A stretch of DNA of 64,000 nt from Halorientalis sp. IM1011. Lineage in GTDB: Archaea > Halobacteriota > Halobacteria > Halobacteriales > Haloarculaceae. Positions 36,189 through 45,213 of this stretch are shown here, one piece after another. The notes beneath the pieces were generated by a model. It made no database searches and was not told the DNA's origin. It saw only the letters and a program-made list of their open reading frames with translations. The DNA lies in contig NZ_CP019067.1 in assembly GCF_001989615.1 (NCBI RefSeq), forward strand, positions 2,170,001 to 2,234,000, in the 5' to 3' direction. Each line of letters starts with the position of its first letter. Position 1 is the stretch's first letter. Both the position numbers and the translations under genes were made by a program.

Positions 36189-36830
36189 TCAGTCGCGGTC
36201 GTCTGTGTCGTCGTCTTCTTGCTCTACTCTGGGACGCTCGGTTGCTCGTCCCGGCGGCTCCGGCGGCTCGAGAACGGCCCGGAGGAGGCGACCGGGCCGT
36301 GTTTCCGCCAGTTCCGACGCCGACAGGGATACCTGTGTCGCCAGCACGGCGAACCCGAACAGGAGTGCCCGGATGCGGAGTCCGGTCTGCCCGAGATCAC
36401 CGACCACCAGAGAGAGCGCCGTCTCGACTAGCACCGCGACTGCCACGACGACGCCGAGTGCGCGTACCGGCGCGTCCGCGACGGCGTCGACCGAGGCCTG
36501 TGCGCCCGACCCCTCCCACGCACAGGAAAGCGGCGTCACGATGCGGTCCAGCAGTCGGATGATCGGGCCGACGGTGTAGGTCTCCCGCAGATCGATGACG
36601 ATCACGTCGGGGTCGGGTTCGGCGGTCAGCCAGCGATACGTCCACGAGGCGCGAATCCAGTCGCCGACGGTGCTGGCGGCACCGCTAATTCTGGACTCGG
36701 CGGTCGCGACGGCGAACCGGTCCGAGAGCCCGTCGAAAAACTGGACGAGCCGGGAGTTCCCGGCCCAGTCGCTGACCGTGTTGTAGAGGTGTGCGACGAC
36801 TGATTCCTCGTGGCCTGAGGACTCACCCAT
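36189..36830 (-). CDS. Conserved membrane protein, partner of the DUF4330 gene
   Basis: A 213-residue protein. The N-terminal half is soluble with conserved aromatic features (WIRASWTYRWLTAEPDPDVIVIDLRETYTVGPII). Two hydrophobic segments lie at about 126-145 and 153-172, with a charged tail. No family is recognised. It overlaps the upstream DUF4330 gene by 8 bases, so both are probably one operon and may form an envelope complex, perhaps linked to the surface-sugar genes around it. Confidence 0.65.
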   Translation of the reverse strand: MGESSGHEESVVAHLYNTVSDWAGNSRLVQFFDGLSDRFAVATAESRISGAASTVGDWIRASWTYRWLTAEPDPDVIVIDLRETYTVGPIIRLLDRIVTPLSCAWEGSGAQASVDAVADAPVRALGVVVAVAVLVETALSLVVGDLGQTGLRIRALLFGFAVLATQVSLSASELAETRPGRLLRAVLEPPEPPGRATERPRVEQEDDDTDDRD

Positions 36831-37935
36831 TCGTCTCGAAATCGAGGACGGTTCCGCGAAGGGTAACGCTGTCGAACTCGAGCGTGACCTGCCGACCGTC
36901 CGAGAGCGGCCGGTCGTGGAACCGGAGTTCCGAGCCGGACCGGCGTGCGGTCGCGTCGACGGTCAGGGTCACGTCTCGCTCGCGGGGGTGATCGCGGACG
37001 ACCAACTCGCCGGCGTCGGTCGGGACGACGACCCGCGCGGGACTGGTCGCCACGTCGACGATTCGCGCCGTCGCGCCGGGGTGGCGCGCTTCGAGTCCCG
37101 CGGTGACGCCGTCGGCGACTTCGGGCCGAACGCCCTCCCAGGCCACGGTCATCGTGACGTTCGCGGGAGCACCGGGGGAATCGTGCGAGCCGACGGTTTC
37201 GACCGTGCCATTGAGGCCTTCCACGGCGTTCGTCCGGAGCGGTATCCTCGACCCGGTCCGGAGTGTCCGGTCGGCGAACTGCGACTCACTGCCGACGACG
37301 CGTGTTGCGAGGGTCACGCCGAGGCGGAGTCGGCGGACGTCGCTCCCGTTCGTCGGGAGCGAGGCGACGGATTCGACCGTCGCGAGGGTATGATTACCGA
37401 CGCTGTATCGGTCCCCTGCGTCGACCGCTGCGGCCGTCGCGGCGTCGACGGTGGTCGTGACCGAGACCGGGGTTTGCTCCGTCCGGAACGTCGACTGATC
37501 GTCGCCGACGGACTCGACCGCTGCCTCCGTCTGGTAGTCGTCGCCGACCACGGTGACGGTTCTGCCGGCCCGCAGCGGAGCTCCGCCAACGGCCGTTCCC
37601 TCGGGATAGGCGATTCGCGCGAACACGTTGACCTGTCCGTCCGGTGCGCCGGTCAGATGAACGTCGGTGACGTTTACGGTCCCGCTGGATCCGTCGAACG
37701 TGACGTTCTGCCCGGATCGAATCGCCGACGCTGACGAGGTCGGTTGCTGCCCGAGTGCGACCGTCGCGTAACGGATGTCTGTGTCACCGCCACCGTCGTT
37801 GGATCCCGCCAGTCCACCGCCGCCGGTCACCAGGGCGACGCCAGCGGCGACCACCGCCAGCACGACCAGTACGACGAGCGCGTCGACCACGTTGACGTGG
37901 CCGAACAACCGTCCCTCCTCGTCGATCAACTCCAT
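36823..37935 (-). CDS. DUF4330-type envelope protein
   Basis: A 370-residue protein. It starts with the family signature MELIDEEGRLFGHVNVVDALV, written here in its two parts MELIDEEGRLFGHVN and VVDALVVLVVLAVV. A single membrane anchor lies at about 16-36. A Gly-rich spacer and a long extracytoplasmic beta-rich region with many NxT/NxS sites follow. DUF4330 proteins are often found near polysaccharide genes; their function is unknown. It is transcribed away from the sulfoquinovose-synthase-like gene across about 150 bases. Confidence 0.78.
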   Translation of the reverse strand: MELIDEEGRLFGHVNVVDALVVLVVLAVVAAGVALVTGGGGLAGSNDGGGDTDIRYATVALGQQPTSSASAIRSGQNVTFDGSSGTVNVTDVHLTGAPDGQVNVFARIAYPEGTAVGGAPLRAGRTVTVVGDDYQTEAAVESVGDDQSTFRTEQTPVSVTTTVDAATAAAVDAGDRYSVGNHTLATVESVASLPTNGSDVRRLRLGVTLATRVVGSESQFADRTLRTGSRIPLRTNAVEGLNGTVETVGSHDSPGAPANVTMTVAWEGVRPEVADGVTAGLEARHPGATARIVDVATSPARVVVPTDAGELVVRDHPRERDVTLTVDATARRSGSELRFHDRPLSDGRQVTLEFDSVTLRGTVLDFETNG

Positions 37936-38028
37936 CGGTTGTCACCCGCGTCGCAAGCCGGCGGTATAGTGGTTTCGACCGGTTCGCCGGCCGACGCTCC
38001 CGTGTCGCCCCTCACGACCGTCACCATC

Positions 38029-38042
38029 TGTGACAGATCACA
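38029..38042. promoter_or_regulatory. Dyad TGTGA-CAGA-TCACA upstream of the SqdB-like gene
   Basis: A perfect 5-bp-arm inverted repeat immediately upstream of the TATA-like AACTATTTA (about 38043-38051). The position suits an activator or repressor site. Confidence 0.4.
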
Positions 38043-38061
38043 AACTATTTAGCCGCGCACG

Positions 38062-38082
38062 GTTACTCGCAAGGTGAGTAAC
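38062..38082. promoter_or_regulatory. Inverted repeat just before the SqdB-like start
   Basis: GTTACTC and GAGTAAC arms (7 bp, perfect) with a 7-base spacer end two bases before the ATG at 38085. It lies between the TATA-like element and the start, where a bound repressor would block transcription. Confidence 0.45.
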
Positions 38083-38084
38083 TA

Positions 38085-39260
38085 ATGACGATACTCGTCA
38101 CAGGCGGTGATGGCTACGTCGGGTGGCCCACCGCGCTACGGATCGCGACACGGACGGACGACCGAGTGCTGGCCGTCGACAACTTCGCGCGCCGGGACTG
38201 GGTCGAAGAGGTCGGCTCGACCAGCGCCGTCCCGATCGGCTGGATGGACGATCGTCTCGCTGCGGCCCGGGAGGCCCACGACGTGCACAACCTATCCTTC
38301 GTCCAGGGCGACCTCGTGGAGAAGGAGTTCGTCGACGAACTCCTCACCGTCCACGAACCGGACGTGATCGTCCACACCGCGGCCCAGCCCTCCGCGCCCT
38401 ACTCCCAGATCAACGGCGAGCGGGCCAACTACACCCAGCACAACAACATGCAGGCCACCCGGAACCTCGTCTGGGGCCTGGAAGAGCACGATCTCACCGA
38501 CACGCACTTCGTCGAGACCACGACGACGGGCGTCTACGGCGCCCCGGAGTTCCCCATCCCCGAGGGCGGTGCTGTCATGGAGAATCAGGGCGAGCGCGAC
38601 GAGGTGCCGTTCCCGGCGGAGGCGGGGAGCTGGTATCACCTCACCAAGAGCCACGACGCGGCGAACCTCCGACTGGCCCAGTCGCAGTTCGACATCCCGA
38701 TCTCGGACGTGCGGACGGCCATCGTCTACGGCACCGAGACCGACGAGACCCGGGCGGACGACCGCCTGAAGACTCGCTTCGACTTCGACTACTACTTCGG
38801 CACCGTCGGCCACCGCTTCTGTGCCCAGGCCGTCGCGGGCTACCCCGTCACGGTCTACGGCAAGGGCGAACAGCGCAAACCGTTCATCTCGCTGGAAGAC
38901 ACCGTCGAGGGTCTCGCCCGCATCGCGCTCGTAGACCCCGACGAACGCCCCGACGACCTGACCGTGTACAACCAGGTCACACGGGCAATCAGCATCGTCG
39001 AGATCGCCGAGACCATCGCCGACGTGGGCGCCGAGTTCGACCTCGACGTGGCCGTCGAGCACTTCGAGAACCCCCGCGACGAGGACGAGACCCACAAGAT
39101 GGAGATCGAGAACGACCGGTACATGGAACTCATCGGCGAGCAGGCCCAGGAGTTCGAGGGCGGCGTCCGGGACATCTTCGAGACGCTGACCCGCTACACC
39201 GAGACCATCGAGGCCCACGAGGATCGGTTCCTCCCCGGCGTGCTGGAAGACGAGGACTGA
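38085..39260 (+). CDS. SqdB/Agl3-like UDP-sulfoquinovose synthase
   Basis: A 391-residue SDR-type nucleotide-sugar enzyme. SqdB hallmarks: GGDGYVGWPTAL (cofactor loop), AAQPSAPYSQ, ETTTTGVYG, and WYHLTKSHD, with catalytic Tyr184 and Lys188. GKGEQRKPFISLEDT is also present. This would make UDP-sulfoquinovose from UDP-glucose and sulfite. Sulfoquinovose-related sugars occur on N-glycans of Haloarcula and Sulfolobus, so a glycan role is likely. It is followed 3 bases later by another epimerase, so they form an operon. Dyads flank its promoter. Confidence 0.85.
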   Translation: MTILVTGGDGYVGWPTALRIATRTDDRVLAVDNFARRDWVEEVGSTSAVPIGWMDDRLAAAREAHDVHNLSFVQGDLVEKEFVDELLTVHEPDVIVHTAAQPSAPYSQINGERANYTQHNNMQATRNLVWGLEEHDLTDTHFVETTTTGVYGAPEFPIPEGGAVMENQGERDEVPFPAEAGSWYHLTKSHDAANLRLAQSQFDIPISDVRTAIVYGTETDETRADDRLKTRFDFDYYFGTVGHRFCAQAVAGYPVTVYGKGEQRKPFISLEDTVEGLARIALVDPDERPDDLTVYNQVTRAISIVEIAETIADVGAEFDLDVAVEHFENPRDEDETHKMEIENDRYMELIGEQAQEFEGGVRDIFETLTRYTETIEAHEDRFLPGVLEDED

Positions 39261-39263
39261 CGG

Positions 39264-40208
39264 ATGGACGTGCTGGTCACCGGCGGCTGTGGCTACATCG
39301 GCAGCGCGCTACTCCCGATGCTCCGGGCCGACGACGACGTGGAACGGGTCGTCGTGCTCGACTCGCTGTCGAACGGCTCGCCCCGCGCCCTGCTTGGAAC
39401 CCTCGGCAACGGGGACCGGTCCGAGGTCGACTTCCAGCGGGGCGACGTACGCGAGTACGGTGACGTGGAGAACGCCATGCGAGACGTGGACACCGTGATC
39501 CACCTCGCGGCGATCACCGGCGCGGCCAGCACCCACGACCGCCGCGCGGAGACGCTGGCGGTCAACTACGACGGCACCGAGAACGTCCTGAAGGCCGCGG
39601 GCAAACTCGGCGTCGAGAACGTCGTCTCGGCCTCCTCCTGTAACATCTACGGCCGGGCGATGAGCCGCGACATCGACGAGTCCGTGGAGCCGGACCCGAT
39701 CAACCCCTACGCCGAAGCCAAGTACGAGGCCGAGTCCCTCCTCGCGGAGTACTGCGAGGACCACGATATGCGGGGGACCGCCCTGCGGATGAGCACCAAC
39801 TTCGGTTACTCGCCGGGGGTGCGCTTCAACCTCGTCGTGAATCACTTCGTCTTCCGCGCGCTGACAGGGCGGTCGCTGACCGTCTACGGCGACGGATCGA
39901 ACTGGCGGCCCTTCATCCACGTCGAGGACGCCGCCGCGGCGTACAAACACGCCGCCTGCAACCCCGAGGACTGGGAGCAGGAGGTGTACAACGTCGGGAC
40001 CAACGAGGGCAACTACCGGATCAGCGAGATCGCGGATCTGATTCGCGACGAGGTCGGCCCCGTCGACGTGACCTACCTCGAAGACGAACACCCCGGCCCG
40101 TCCTATCACGTCAACTTCGACCGGCTAGGGGAGACCGGGTTCGAGCCCGAGTGGTCCCTGCGGGACGGTGTGCGGGATCTGGCCGATCGGTTCACCGGCG
40201 AGGCGTGA
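39264..40208 (+). CDS. NAD-dependent nucleotide-sugar epimerase/dehydratase
   Basis: A 314-residue GalE-like SDR. The Rossmann motif VTGGCGYIGSAL opens the protein. VIHLAAITGAAS, a Ser in VSASSCNIYG, and the catalytic pair in NPYAEAKYEAE (YxxxK) follow. FIHVEDAAAAY is a family mark. The specific sugar cannot be told. Its coupling to the SqdB-like gene suggests supply or modification of a sugar for the same glycan. Full length with a clear start. Confidence 0.9.
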   Translation: MDVLVTGGCGYIGSALLPMLRADDDVERVVVLDSLSNGSPRALLGTLGNGDRSEVDFQRGDVREYGDVENAMRDVDTVIHLAAITGAASTHDRRAETLAVNYDGTENVLKAAGKLGVENVVSASSCNIYGRAMSRDIDESVEPDPINPYAEAKYEAESLLAEYCEDHDMRGTALRMSTNFGYSPGVRFNLVVNHFVFRALTGRSLTVYGDGSNWRPFIHVEDAAAAYKHAACNPEDWEQEVYNVGTNEGNYRISEIADLIRDEVGPVDVTYLEDEHPGPSYHVNFDRLGETGFEPEWSLRDGVRDLADRFTGEA

Positions 40209-40224
40209 GCTTCGGGCCGCGCGT

Positions 40225-40638
40225 TCAGTACTCGGTCCAGTCGACGATCTGCACGTCGTCGATACGTTCGAAGTGATCGACGTTCGCGGTCAGCACGGGT
40301 AGTTGCTCCGTCCGACCCGTCGCGGCGATGTAGATGTCGTGCAGGTCGTCGAGACGCTGACCGCTCGACTGCAGGTCCGCGATTATATCGGCCGCCGCGA
40401 CGGCAACGGGTCTGGTTACCGGGATGACCTCGAACCGTGAACAGAGCCGTTCGAGTTCTTCGACGGCTTCGTGGTGAGCGTCCGTCCCCTGTTCGTACTG
40501 TTTGTTCACCCCCAGACGGAGTTCGGTCAGTGTGACGGCGCTTACGGCGTGTCGCCCCTCGTCGTCGAGTTTCTCGACTTTCCGGTCGACGCCCCCACGG
40601 TCGATGTCGACGAGTGGCGACGTATCAACGAGTTTCAT
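40225..40638 (-). CDS. vapC: VapC-type PIN-domain toxin
   Basis: Ribonuclease toxin of a VapBC pair. 137 residues. PIN acidic residues are Asp5 (KLVDTSPLVD), Glu39 (LTELRLG), Asp101 (LHDIYIAATG) and Asp121 (TANVDHF). The ATG at 40638 overlaps the 3' end of the antitoxin gene by 14 bases. Its tRNA or rRNA target is unknown. It is convergent with the epimerase gene. Confidence 0.88.
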   Translation of the reverse strand: MKLVDTSPLVDIDRGGVDRKVEKLDDEGRHAVSAVTLTELRLGVNKQYEQGTDAHHEAVEELERLCSRFEVIPVTRPVAVAAADIIADLQSSGQRLDDLHDIYIAATGRTEQLPVLTANVDHFERIDDVQIVDWTEY

Positions 40639-40852
40639 CGTCCAGTCGATCCAGTGTCCCTTCACTCAGCCGGCCGATGTCCTCCTTTACCTGCTCGTGT
40701 GTCCCCTCCTCGAAGATCTTCTGACCGGTAACGTCGGCCAGTTTTCCACCGGCTTCGAGTCGCTCCTCGATGACCTCGCTGAAACTTCGATCCCCCTTCT
40801 CCCGCTTCAGTTTCCGGTATACGTCGTCGGAGATTGAGATGTTCTTGCTCAT
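40625..40852 (-). CDS. vapB: VapB-type antitoxin
   Basis: A 75-residue antitoxin of the archaeal VapB/DUF217 type. The N-terminal DNA-binding part is KNISISDDVYRKLKREKGDRSFSEV, split here as KNISISDDVYRKLK and RSFSEVIEERL. The charged C-terminal helix should bind VapC. It probably represses its own promoter, located near 40860, where AATATGAGC/TTTACGTA sequence is AT-rich on the minus strand. Confidence 0.85.
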   Translation of the reverse strand: MSKNISISDDVYRKLKREKGDRSFSEVIEERLEAGGKLADVTGQKIFEEGTHEQVKEDIGRLSEGTLDRLDDETR

Positions 40853-40977
40853 ATTTTACGTATGGGTGTTTGTACCCAAAACTGTTGCGGCAGGTCGAGT
40901 GACGGTTCCGCGATAGGGATGTCGACTCTCGACTACCAGAACGATTCGTTTTTCCCGACGCCCCCGATACGCGCGGC

Positions 40978-41523
40978 ATGGACCGACTTCGCGAGTCGCT
41001 GCACGAGGCTCCGATCGTCGACAAGGACGGCTACGAGTACCTCGTCCACCCGATCAGCAACGGGGTCCCGATGCTCGACCCCTCGCTCCTCCGGGAGGTC
41101 GTCGTCGAGGTGATGCAACGGGCCGATCTGGACGTCGACAAGATCGTCGCGCCCGAGGCCATGGGCATCCACCTGGCGACCGCCCTCTCCCTGCAAACCG
41201 ACATCCCGCTGGTGGTCATCCGCAAGCGGGCCTACGGCCTGCCCGACGAGGTGGCCCTGCACAAGTCCACGGGCTACTCCGAATCGGAGATGTACATCAA
41301 CGACGTCGAACCCGACGACCGCGTGCTGATCGTCGACGACCTGCTGTCGACCGGCGGAACCCTCGCGGCCATCTGTGAGGCACTGGACGGCATCGGTGCG
41401 GACATCGCCGACATCGCCGTCGTCATCCGGAAGGTCGGCGACTCGGCGATGGACGACGTGGACCACGAGGTCCAGAGCCTCGTCGACATCACCGTCGACG
41501 ACGGCGAGGTCACGATCCACTGA
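40978..41523 (+). CDS. hpt: Hypoxanthine/guanine-type phosphoribosyltransferase
   Basis: Purine salvage enzyme using PRPP. 181 residues. The PRPP loop [14 protein letters not shown] is clear, as are [14 protein letters not shown] and the flexible loop after RKRAYGLP. The family is the archaeal HGPRTase-like group; adenine or xanthine use cannot be excluded. It precedes an NCS2 nucleobase permease on the same strand, so together they import and salvage purines. Confidence 0.88.
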   Translation: MDRLRESLHEAPIVDKDGYEYLVHPISNGVPMLDPSLLREVVVEVMQRADLDVDKIVAPEAMGIHLATALSLQTDIPLVVIRKRAYGLPDEVALHKSTGYSESEMYINDVEPDDRVLIVDDLLSTGGTLAAICEALDGIGADIADIAVVIRKVGDSAMDDVDHEVQSLVDITVDDGEVTIH

Positions 41524-41654
41524 CGGCGGCCCGCTTCTTCTCCACGTCCGACACGTCCCATCGAGATGTAGAGGCCCTCGTGCGGTGTCGAAACGCGCCG
41601 GTGCGGTCGATGACGAAAGTCCTATGACACGATATCTGCTGGGTAGGGGTATAG

Positions 41655-43034
41655 ATGCCAACGGAGACAGACGGGGAGATCGATCTGGACTACGAGCGCG
41701 ACGACAGGCCGCCGTGGCCGAAGTCGCTGCTGCTGGGGCTCCAGCACGTCGCGGTGATGATCGTGCCCGCCACGGCGGTGGCGTTCATCGTCGCGGACGC
41801 GACGGGGATCGGGGCGACCGACACCGCCTATCTGGTGCAGATGGTGTTGCTGTTCTCGGGGCTAGCGACCATCGTCCAGGCCTACGCGCTGGGCCCGGTC
41901 GGGTCGCGCCTGCCCATCATGATGGGGACGAGTTTCACGTTCGTCGGCGCGGCGACGACCATCGGCGTCGAGTACGGACTCGCCGCCGTCTTCGGCGCGA
42001 TACTGGTCACCGGCTTCTGGGTGGAGGGGCTGGTCGGCTGGCAGTTCAAACGTATCAAACCCTTCTTCCCGCCGCTGGTGACGGGGCTCGTCGTCGTCAT
42101 CATCGGCCTGTACCTGATCCCGGTCGGGATGGACTACGCGGCCGGGGGCGTCGGCGCGGCCGACTACGGGTCGATGACGAATCTGGGGCTCGCCGGGCTC
42201 GTCCTCGGCATCGCCGTGTTGCTCAACATGTTCACGAGCGGCGTGATGCGCCTGCTGAGCGTGCTGGTCGGGATCGCCGTGGGCTACGTCGCTGCCGTCG
42301 TGGCTGGCGTCGTCGATTTCAGCGCCGTCGCGCAGGCGAGCTGGGTCGCACTCCCCCAGCCCGGTGCCTTCGGCTTCGAGTTCGAGCCGGTCGCCATCGT
42401 CACCTTCGCCTTCCTCTTTCTGGTCTCGGCGATGGAGACCGTCGGCGACATGTCCGGCGTCACGGCGGCCGAGGGTCGACAGCCGACCCACGAGGAGTTC
42501 CGGGGCGGCCTCCTGACCGACGGCCTGCTGAGTTCGATCGGCTCGCTGTTCGCCACCTTCCCCGTCACCTCCTTCTCGCAGAACGTCGGCATCGTCAACT
42601 TCACGGGCGTGATGAGCCGCCACGTCGTCGGCGTCGGCGGCGTCATGCTGGCAGTGCTGGGCTTCAGCCCGAAGGTCGGTGCGGTCGTCACGACCATCCC
42701 CCAGCCGGTGTTCGGCGGCGCGGTCCTGCTGATGGTCGGGATGGTTGCCGCCTCCGGCGCGCGCCTGATCTTCCTGCACACCGATCTGGACCGGCGGAAC
42801 ATGGTCATCATGGCCGTCGCGCTCGGCCTCGGGCTGGGCGTCGCGACTCGCCCGGAAGCTCTGCAGGGCCTGCCTACAGCCGCCGAGACCTTCTTCGGCG
42901 AACCGGTGATCCTGACGGCGCTGTCGGCGTTGCTCCTCAACACGTTCGTCCCCGGCGAGCAGAGTCCGCTGTTCGACGCCGCGCCCGACGAGACGCCCGC
43001 CGAGTCGATGGGGCTCGTCTCCAACGACGATTAG
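41655..43034 (+). CDS. NCS2-family nucleobase permease (xanthine/uracil type)
   Basis: Membrane importer of purines or pyrimidines. 459 residues with about 12-14 hydrophobic segments. It starts after a charged N-terminus with LLLGLQHVAVMIVPATA (family signature), and the TM8/TM10 motif region includes SAMETVGDMSGVT and FPVTSFSQNVGIV. Context with hpt and the GMP reductase-type gene favours a purine. It is convergent with that gene, 3 bases away. Confidence 0.92.
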   Translation: MPTETDGEIDLDYERDDRPPWPKSLLLGLQHVAVMIVPATAVAFIVADATGIGATDTAYLVQMVLLFSGLATIVQAYALGPVGSRLPIMMGTSFTFVGAATTIGVEYGLAAVFGAILVTGFWVEGLVGWQFKRIKPFFPPLVTGLVVVIIGLYLIPVGMDYAAGGVGAADYGSMTNLGLAGLVLGIAVLLNMFTSGVMRLLSVLVGIAVGYVAAVVAGVVDFSAVAQASWVALPQPGAFGFEFEPVAIVTFAFLFLVSAMETVGDMSGVTAAEGRQPTHEEFRGGLLTDGLLSSIGSLFATFPVTSFSQNVGIVNFTGVMSRHVVGVGGVMLAVLGFSPKVGAVVTTIPQPVFGGAVLLMVGMVAASGARLIFLHTDLDRRNMVIMAVALGLGLGVATRPEALQGLPTAAETFFGEPVILTALSALLLNTFVPGEQSPLFDAAPDETPAESMGLVSNDD

Positions 43035-43037
43035 CAG

Positions 43038-44123
43038 TCAGTCGTCGCCCTCGACCTGGGCGTGTTTCGTGCTGTCGACGCTGACCGTCTCCCACTCCTG
43101 ATCGGTGTGGGCACCCTCTCGCTCGCGGGCGCTCGCGGCGACGCGGATGAACTCCGCCTTCTCGCGTGCGTCGGGGATCGTGTGGCCACCACAGTAGGAG
43201 AGGCCGGATTTGATGCCGGCACAGAACTCCCCGGCCACGTCGGTCGTCGGACCCTTGTAGGGGGTCAGCCCCTCGACGCCCTCGTCGGCCGTCACGTTCT
43301 CCTCCTTGTCCGAGCGCTCCTCCGCGGCGGCCGTGGTCGCCATTCCGCGCGAGCGCTTGTACCGCGTCCCGTCGATTTCGACGGTATCGCCCGGGGCTTC
43401 CTCGGTGCCGGCGAAGAGACTCCCCATCATGACGGTGTCCGCGCCGGCCATCAGCGCCTTGGCTGCGTCCCCGGAGGTGCGAATCCCGCCGTCGGCACAG
43501 ATCGTCACGTCCAGATCCGCCGCGGCGTCGGCGCAGTCGTCGACCGCCGTCAACTGGGGCACGCCCGCCCCTGCCACTTTGCGGGTCGTGCAGTGTGAGC
43601 CGGGGCCGATGCCGACCTTCACGCAGTCCGCGCCAGCCGCGTAGAGGTCCTCGACGCCTGCGGGTGTGGCGACGTTGCCCGCGACGAGGTCGAGGTCTGG
43701 GAACGCATCGCGGATGTCGGCGACTGCGTCGAGGGTACGTTCCATGTGGCCGTGGGCCACGTCGACGACGACGGCGTCGACGCCGGCGGTGACGAGCGCT
43801 TCGGCCCGGGTGACGTGGTCCTCGTCGATCCCGACGGCGGCCGCGACCGGTTGGCCGGCATCCGTGACCGTGGCGACCTCGCTGGCCTGCTCGTCGACGG
43901 TCAGAAAGCGGTGGATCGTCCCGATCCCGCCGGCCTGGCCGAGCGCGATGGCGAGATCGGCCTCCGTGACGGTGTCCATCGCTGCCGAGCAAAGCGGTGT
44001 CTCCAGTTCCAGGTCCGGCGTCAGGTTGGTAGTCAAATCCACGTCGCTCCGGCTGTCGACCGGCGAGCGCTGTGGTACCAGCAACACGTCTCCGTAGCTC
44101 AATCCCGTCCGCGGTTCGTCCAT
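43038..44123 (-). CDS. GMP reductase / IMP dehydrogenase-family enzyme without CBS domains
   Basis: A 361-residue TIM-barrel enzyme. The active-site loop [12 protein letters not shown] contains the nucleophile Cys178. [29 protein letters not shown] and the flap RYKRSRGMA are present. The CBS pair of full-length IMP dehydrogenases is missing and the length fits GMP reductase, which returns GMP to IMP. The loop carries His before Cys where Ile or Val is common. IMP dehydrogenase activity is the alternative. Purine salvage neighbours support either. Confidence 0.85.
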   Translation of the reverse strand: MDEPRTGLSYGDVLLVPQRSPVDSRSDVDLTTNLTPDLELETPLCSAAMDTVTEADLAIALGQAGGIGTIHRFLTVDEQASEVATVTDAGQPVAAAVGIDEDHVTRAEALVTAGVDAVVVDVAHGHMERTLDAVADIRDAFPDLDLVAGNVATPAGVEDLYAAGADCVKVGIGPGSHCTTRKVAGAGVPQLTAVDDCADAAADLDVTICADGGIRTSGDAAKALMAGADTVMMGSLFAGTEEAPGDTVEIDGTRYKRSRGMATTAAAEERSDKEENVTADEGVEGLTPYKGPTTDVAGEFCAGIKSGLSYCGGHTIPDAREKAEFIRVAASAREREGAHTDQEWETVSVDSTKHAQVEGDD

Positions 44124-44232
44124 AACCGCACAGACGCAGTAGCTTCGTCCGGATAAATCCGCCGATTCCGGTAGATATGTCCGTCCGGTTGGATCACGAA
44201 GGTTTGTAACCCCTCACGTAGACAACCAGTGC

Positions 44233-45213
44233 ATGAGCGATTCCGCCGAGTCCGTCCACGTCGCCGTCACCGGCGCGGCGGGCTACATCGCCAGCCGTGT
44301 CGTCGCACAGCTCCAGCGTGACCACCCCGACTGGGAGATCACCGCACTGGACAACTTCTATCTGGGCGACCTCCGCGAAGTCGGCGACGTGTCCGTCGAG
44401 CACGTCGACATCCGCAACCGAGACCGACTGGAGGACGCCCTCGACGGCGCGGACGTGGTCCTCCACCTCGCCGCCATCTCCGGCGTCGACGACTGCGACG
44501 ACAAGCCCGACCTGGCCTACGAGGTCAACGTCACCGGAACGAACAACGTCGCCTGGTTCTGCAAGAAGACCGGAACTGCCCTGTGTTTCCCCTTCTCGAT
44601 GGCCGTCATCGGCGACCCTCAGGAGTTCCCGATCACCGTCGACCTCCCGCGGGACCCGCTGAACTGGTACGGCCGGACGAAGGTGCTGGGCGAGCGCGCC
44701 ATCGACACCCTCGCCGACGGGGCCTTCCCCGCCCACCAGTTCATGATCTCCAACCTCTACGGTCGCCACGAGGTCGGCGGCCGGGAAGTCTCGAAGGGCA
44801 CCGTGATCAACTTCTTCGTCAACCGGGCGCTGGCGGGCGAGACGCTGACCGTCTACGAACCCGGCACCCAGTCCCGGAACTTCGTCCACGTCAAGGACGT
44901 GGCCGACGCGTTCGTCAAGAGCGCCGAGCGACTGGTCGAACAGCGCGAGGCCGGCGAGAGCGGCGTCGAGAAGTACGAGATCGCCAGCGACGAGGATCCC
45001 GGCGTGATGGCGGTCGCCGAACTCGTGCAGTCGATCGCCCGCGAAGAGCGCGGCATCGACGCCGACGTGGAACTGGTCGAGAACCCCCGCAGCGGGGAGA
45101 CGCTGGTCGACGAGTTCGGCGTGGACACGGCCGCAGCACAGGATCGGCTGGGGTGGGAACCGGCCGAGAGCGTCGAGGACTCGATTCGTGGGTTGCTCGC
45201 CGAGTCGGACTAA
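44233..45213 (+). CDS. NAD-dependent nucleotide-sugar epimerase-like SDR
   Basis: A 326-residue SDR. The cofactor loop VTGAAGYIASRV has Ala in place of the third glycine of GxxGxxG. VVLHLAAISGVDD and the Ser in FPFSMAVIGD follow. The pair in LNWYGRTKVLGE (YxxxK) and NFVHVKDVADAF are typical of UDP-sugar epimerases. The exact sugar is unknown. The loop change may shift cofactor preference. It lies just downstream of the purine block but fits the sugar genes at 33-40 kb. Confidence 0.85.
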   Translation: MSDSAESVHVAVTGAAGYIASRVVAQLQRDHPDWEITALDNFYLGDLREVGDVSVEHVDIRNRDRLEDALDGADVVLHLAAISGVDDCDDKPDLAYEVNVTGTNNVAWFCKKTGTALCFPFSMAVIGDPQEFPITVDLPRDPLNWYGRTKVLGERAIDTLADGAFPAHQFMISNLYGRHEVGGREVSKGTVINFFVNRALAGETLTVYEPGTQSRNFVHVKDVADAFVKSAERLVEQREAGESGVEKYEIASDEDPGVMAVAELVQSIAREERGIDADVELVENPRSGETLVDEFGVDTAAAQDRLGWEPAESVEDSIRGLLAESD

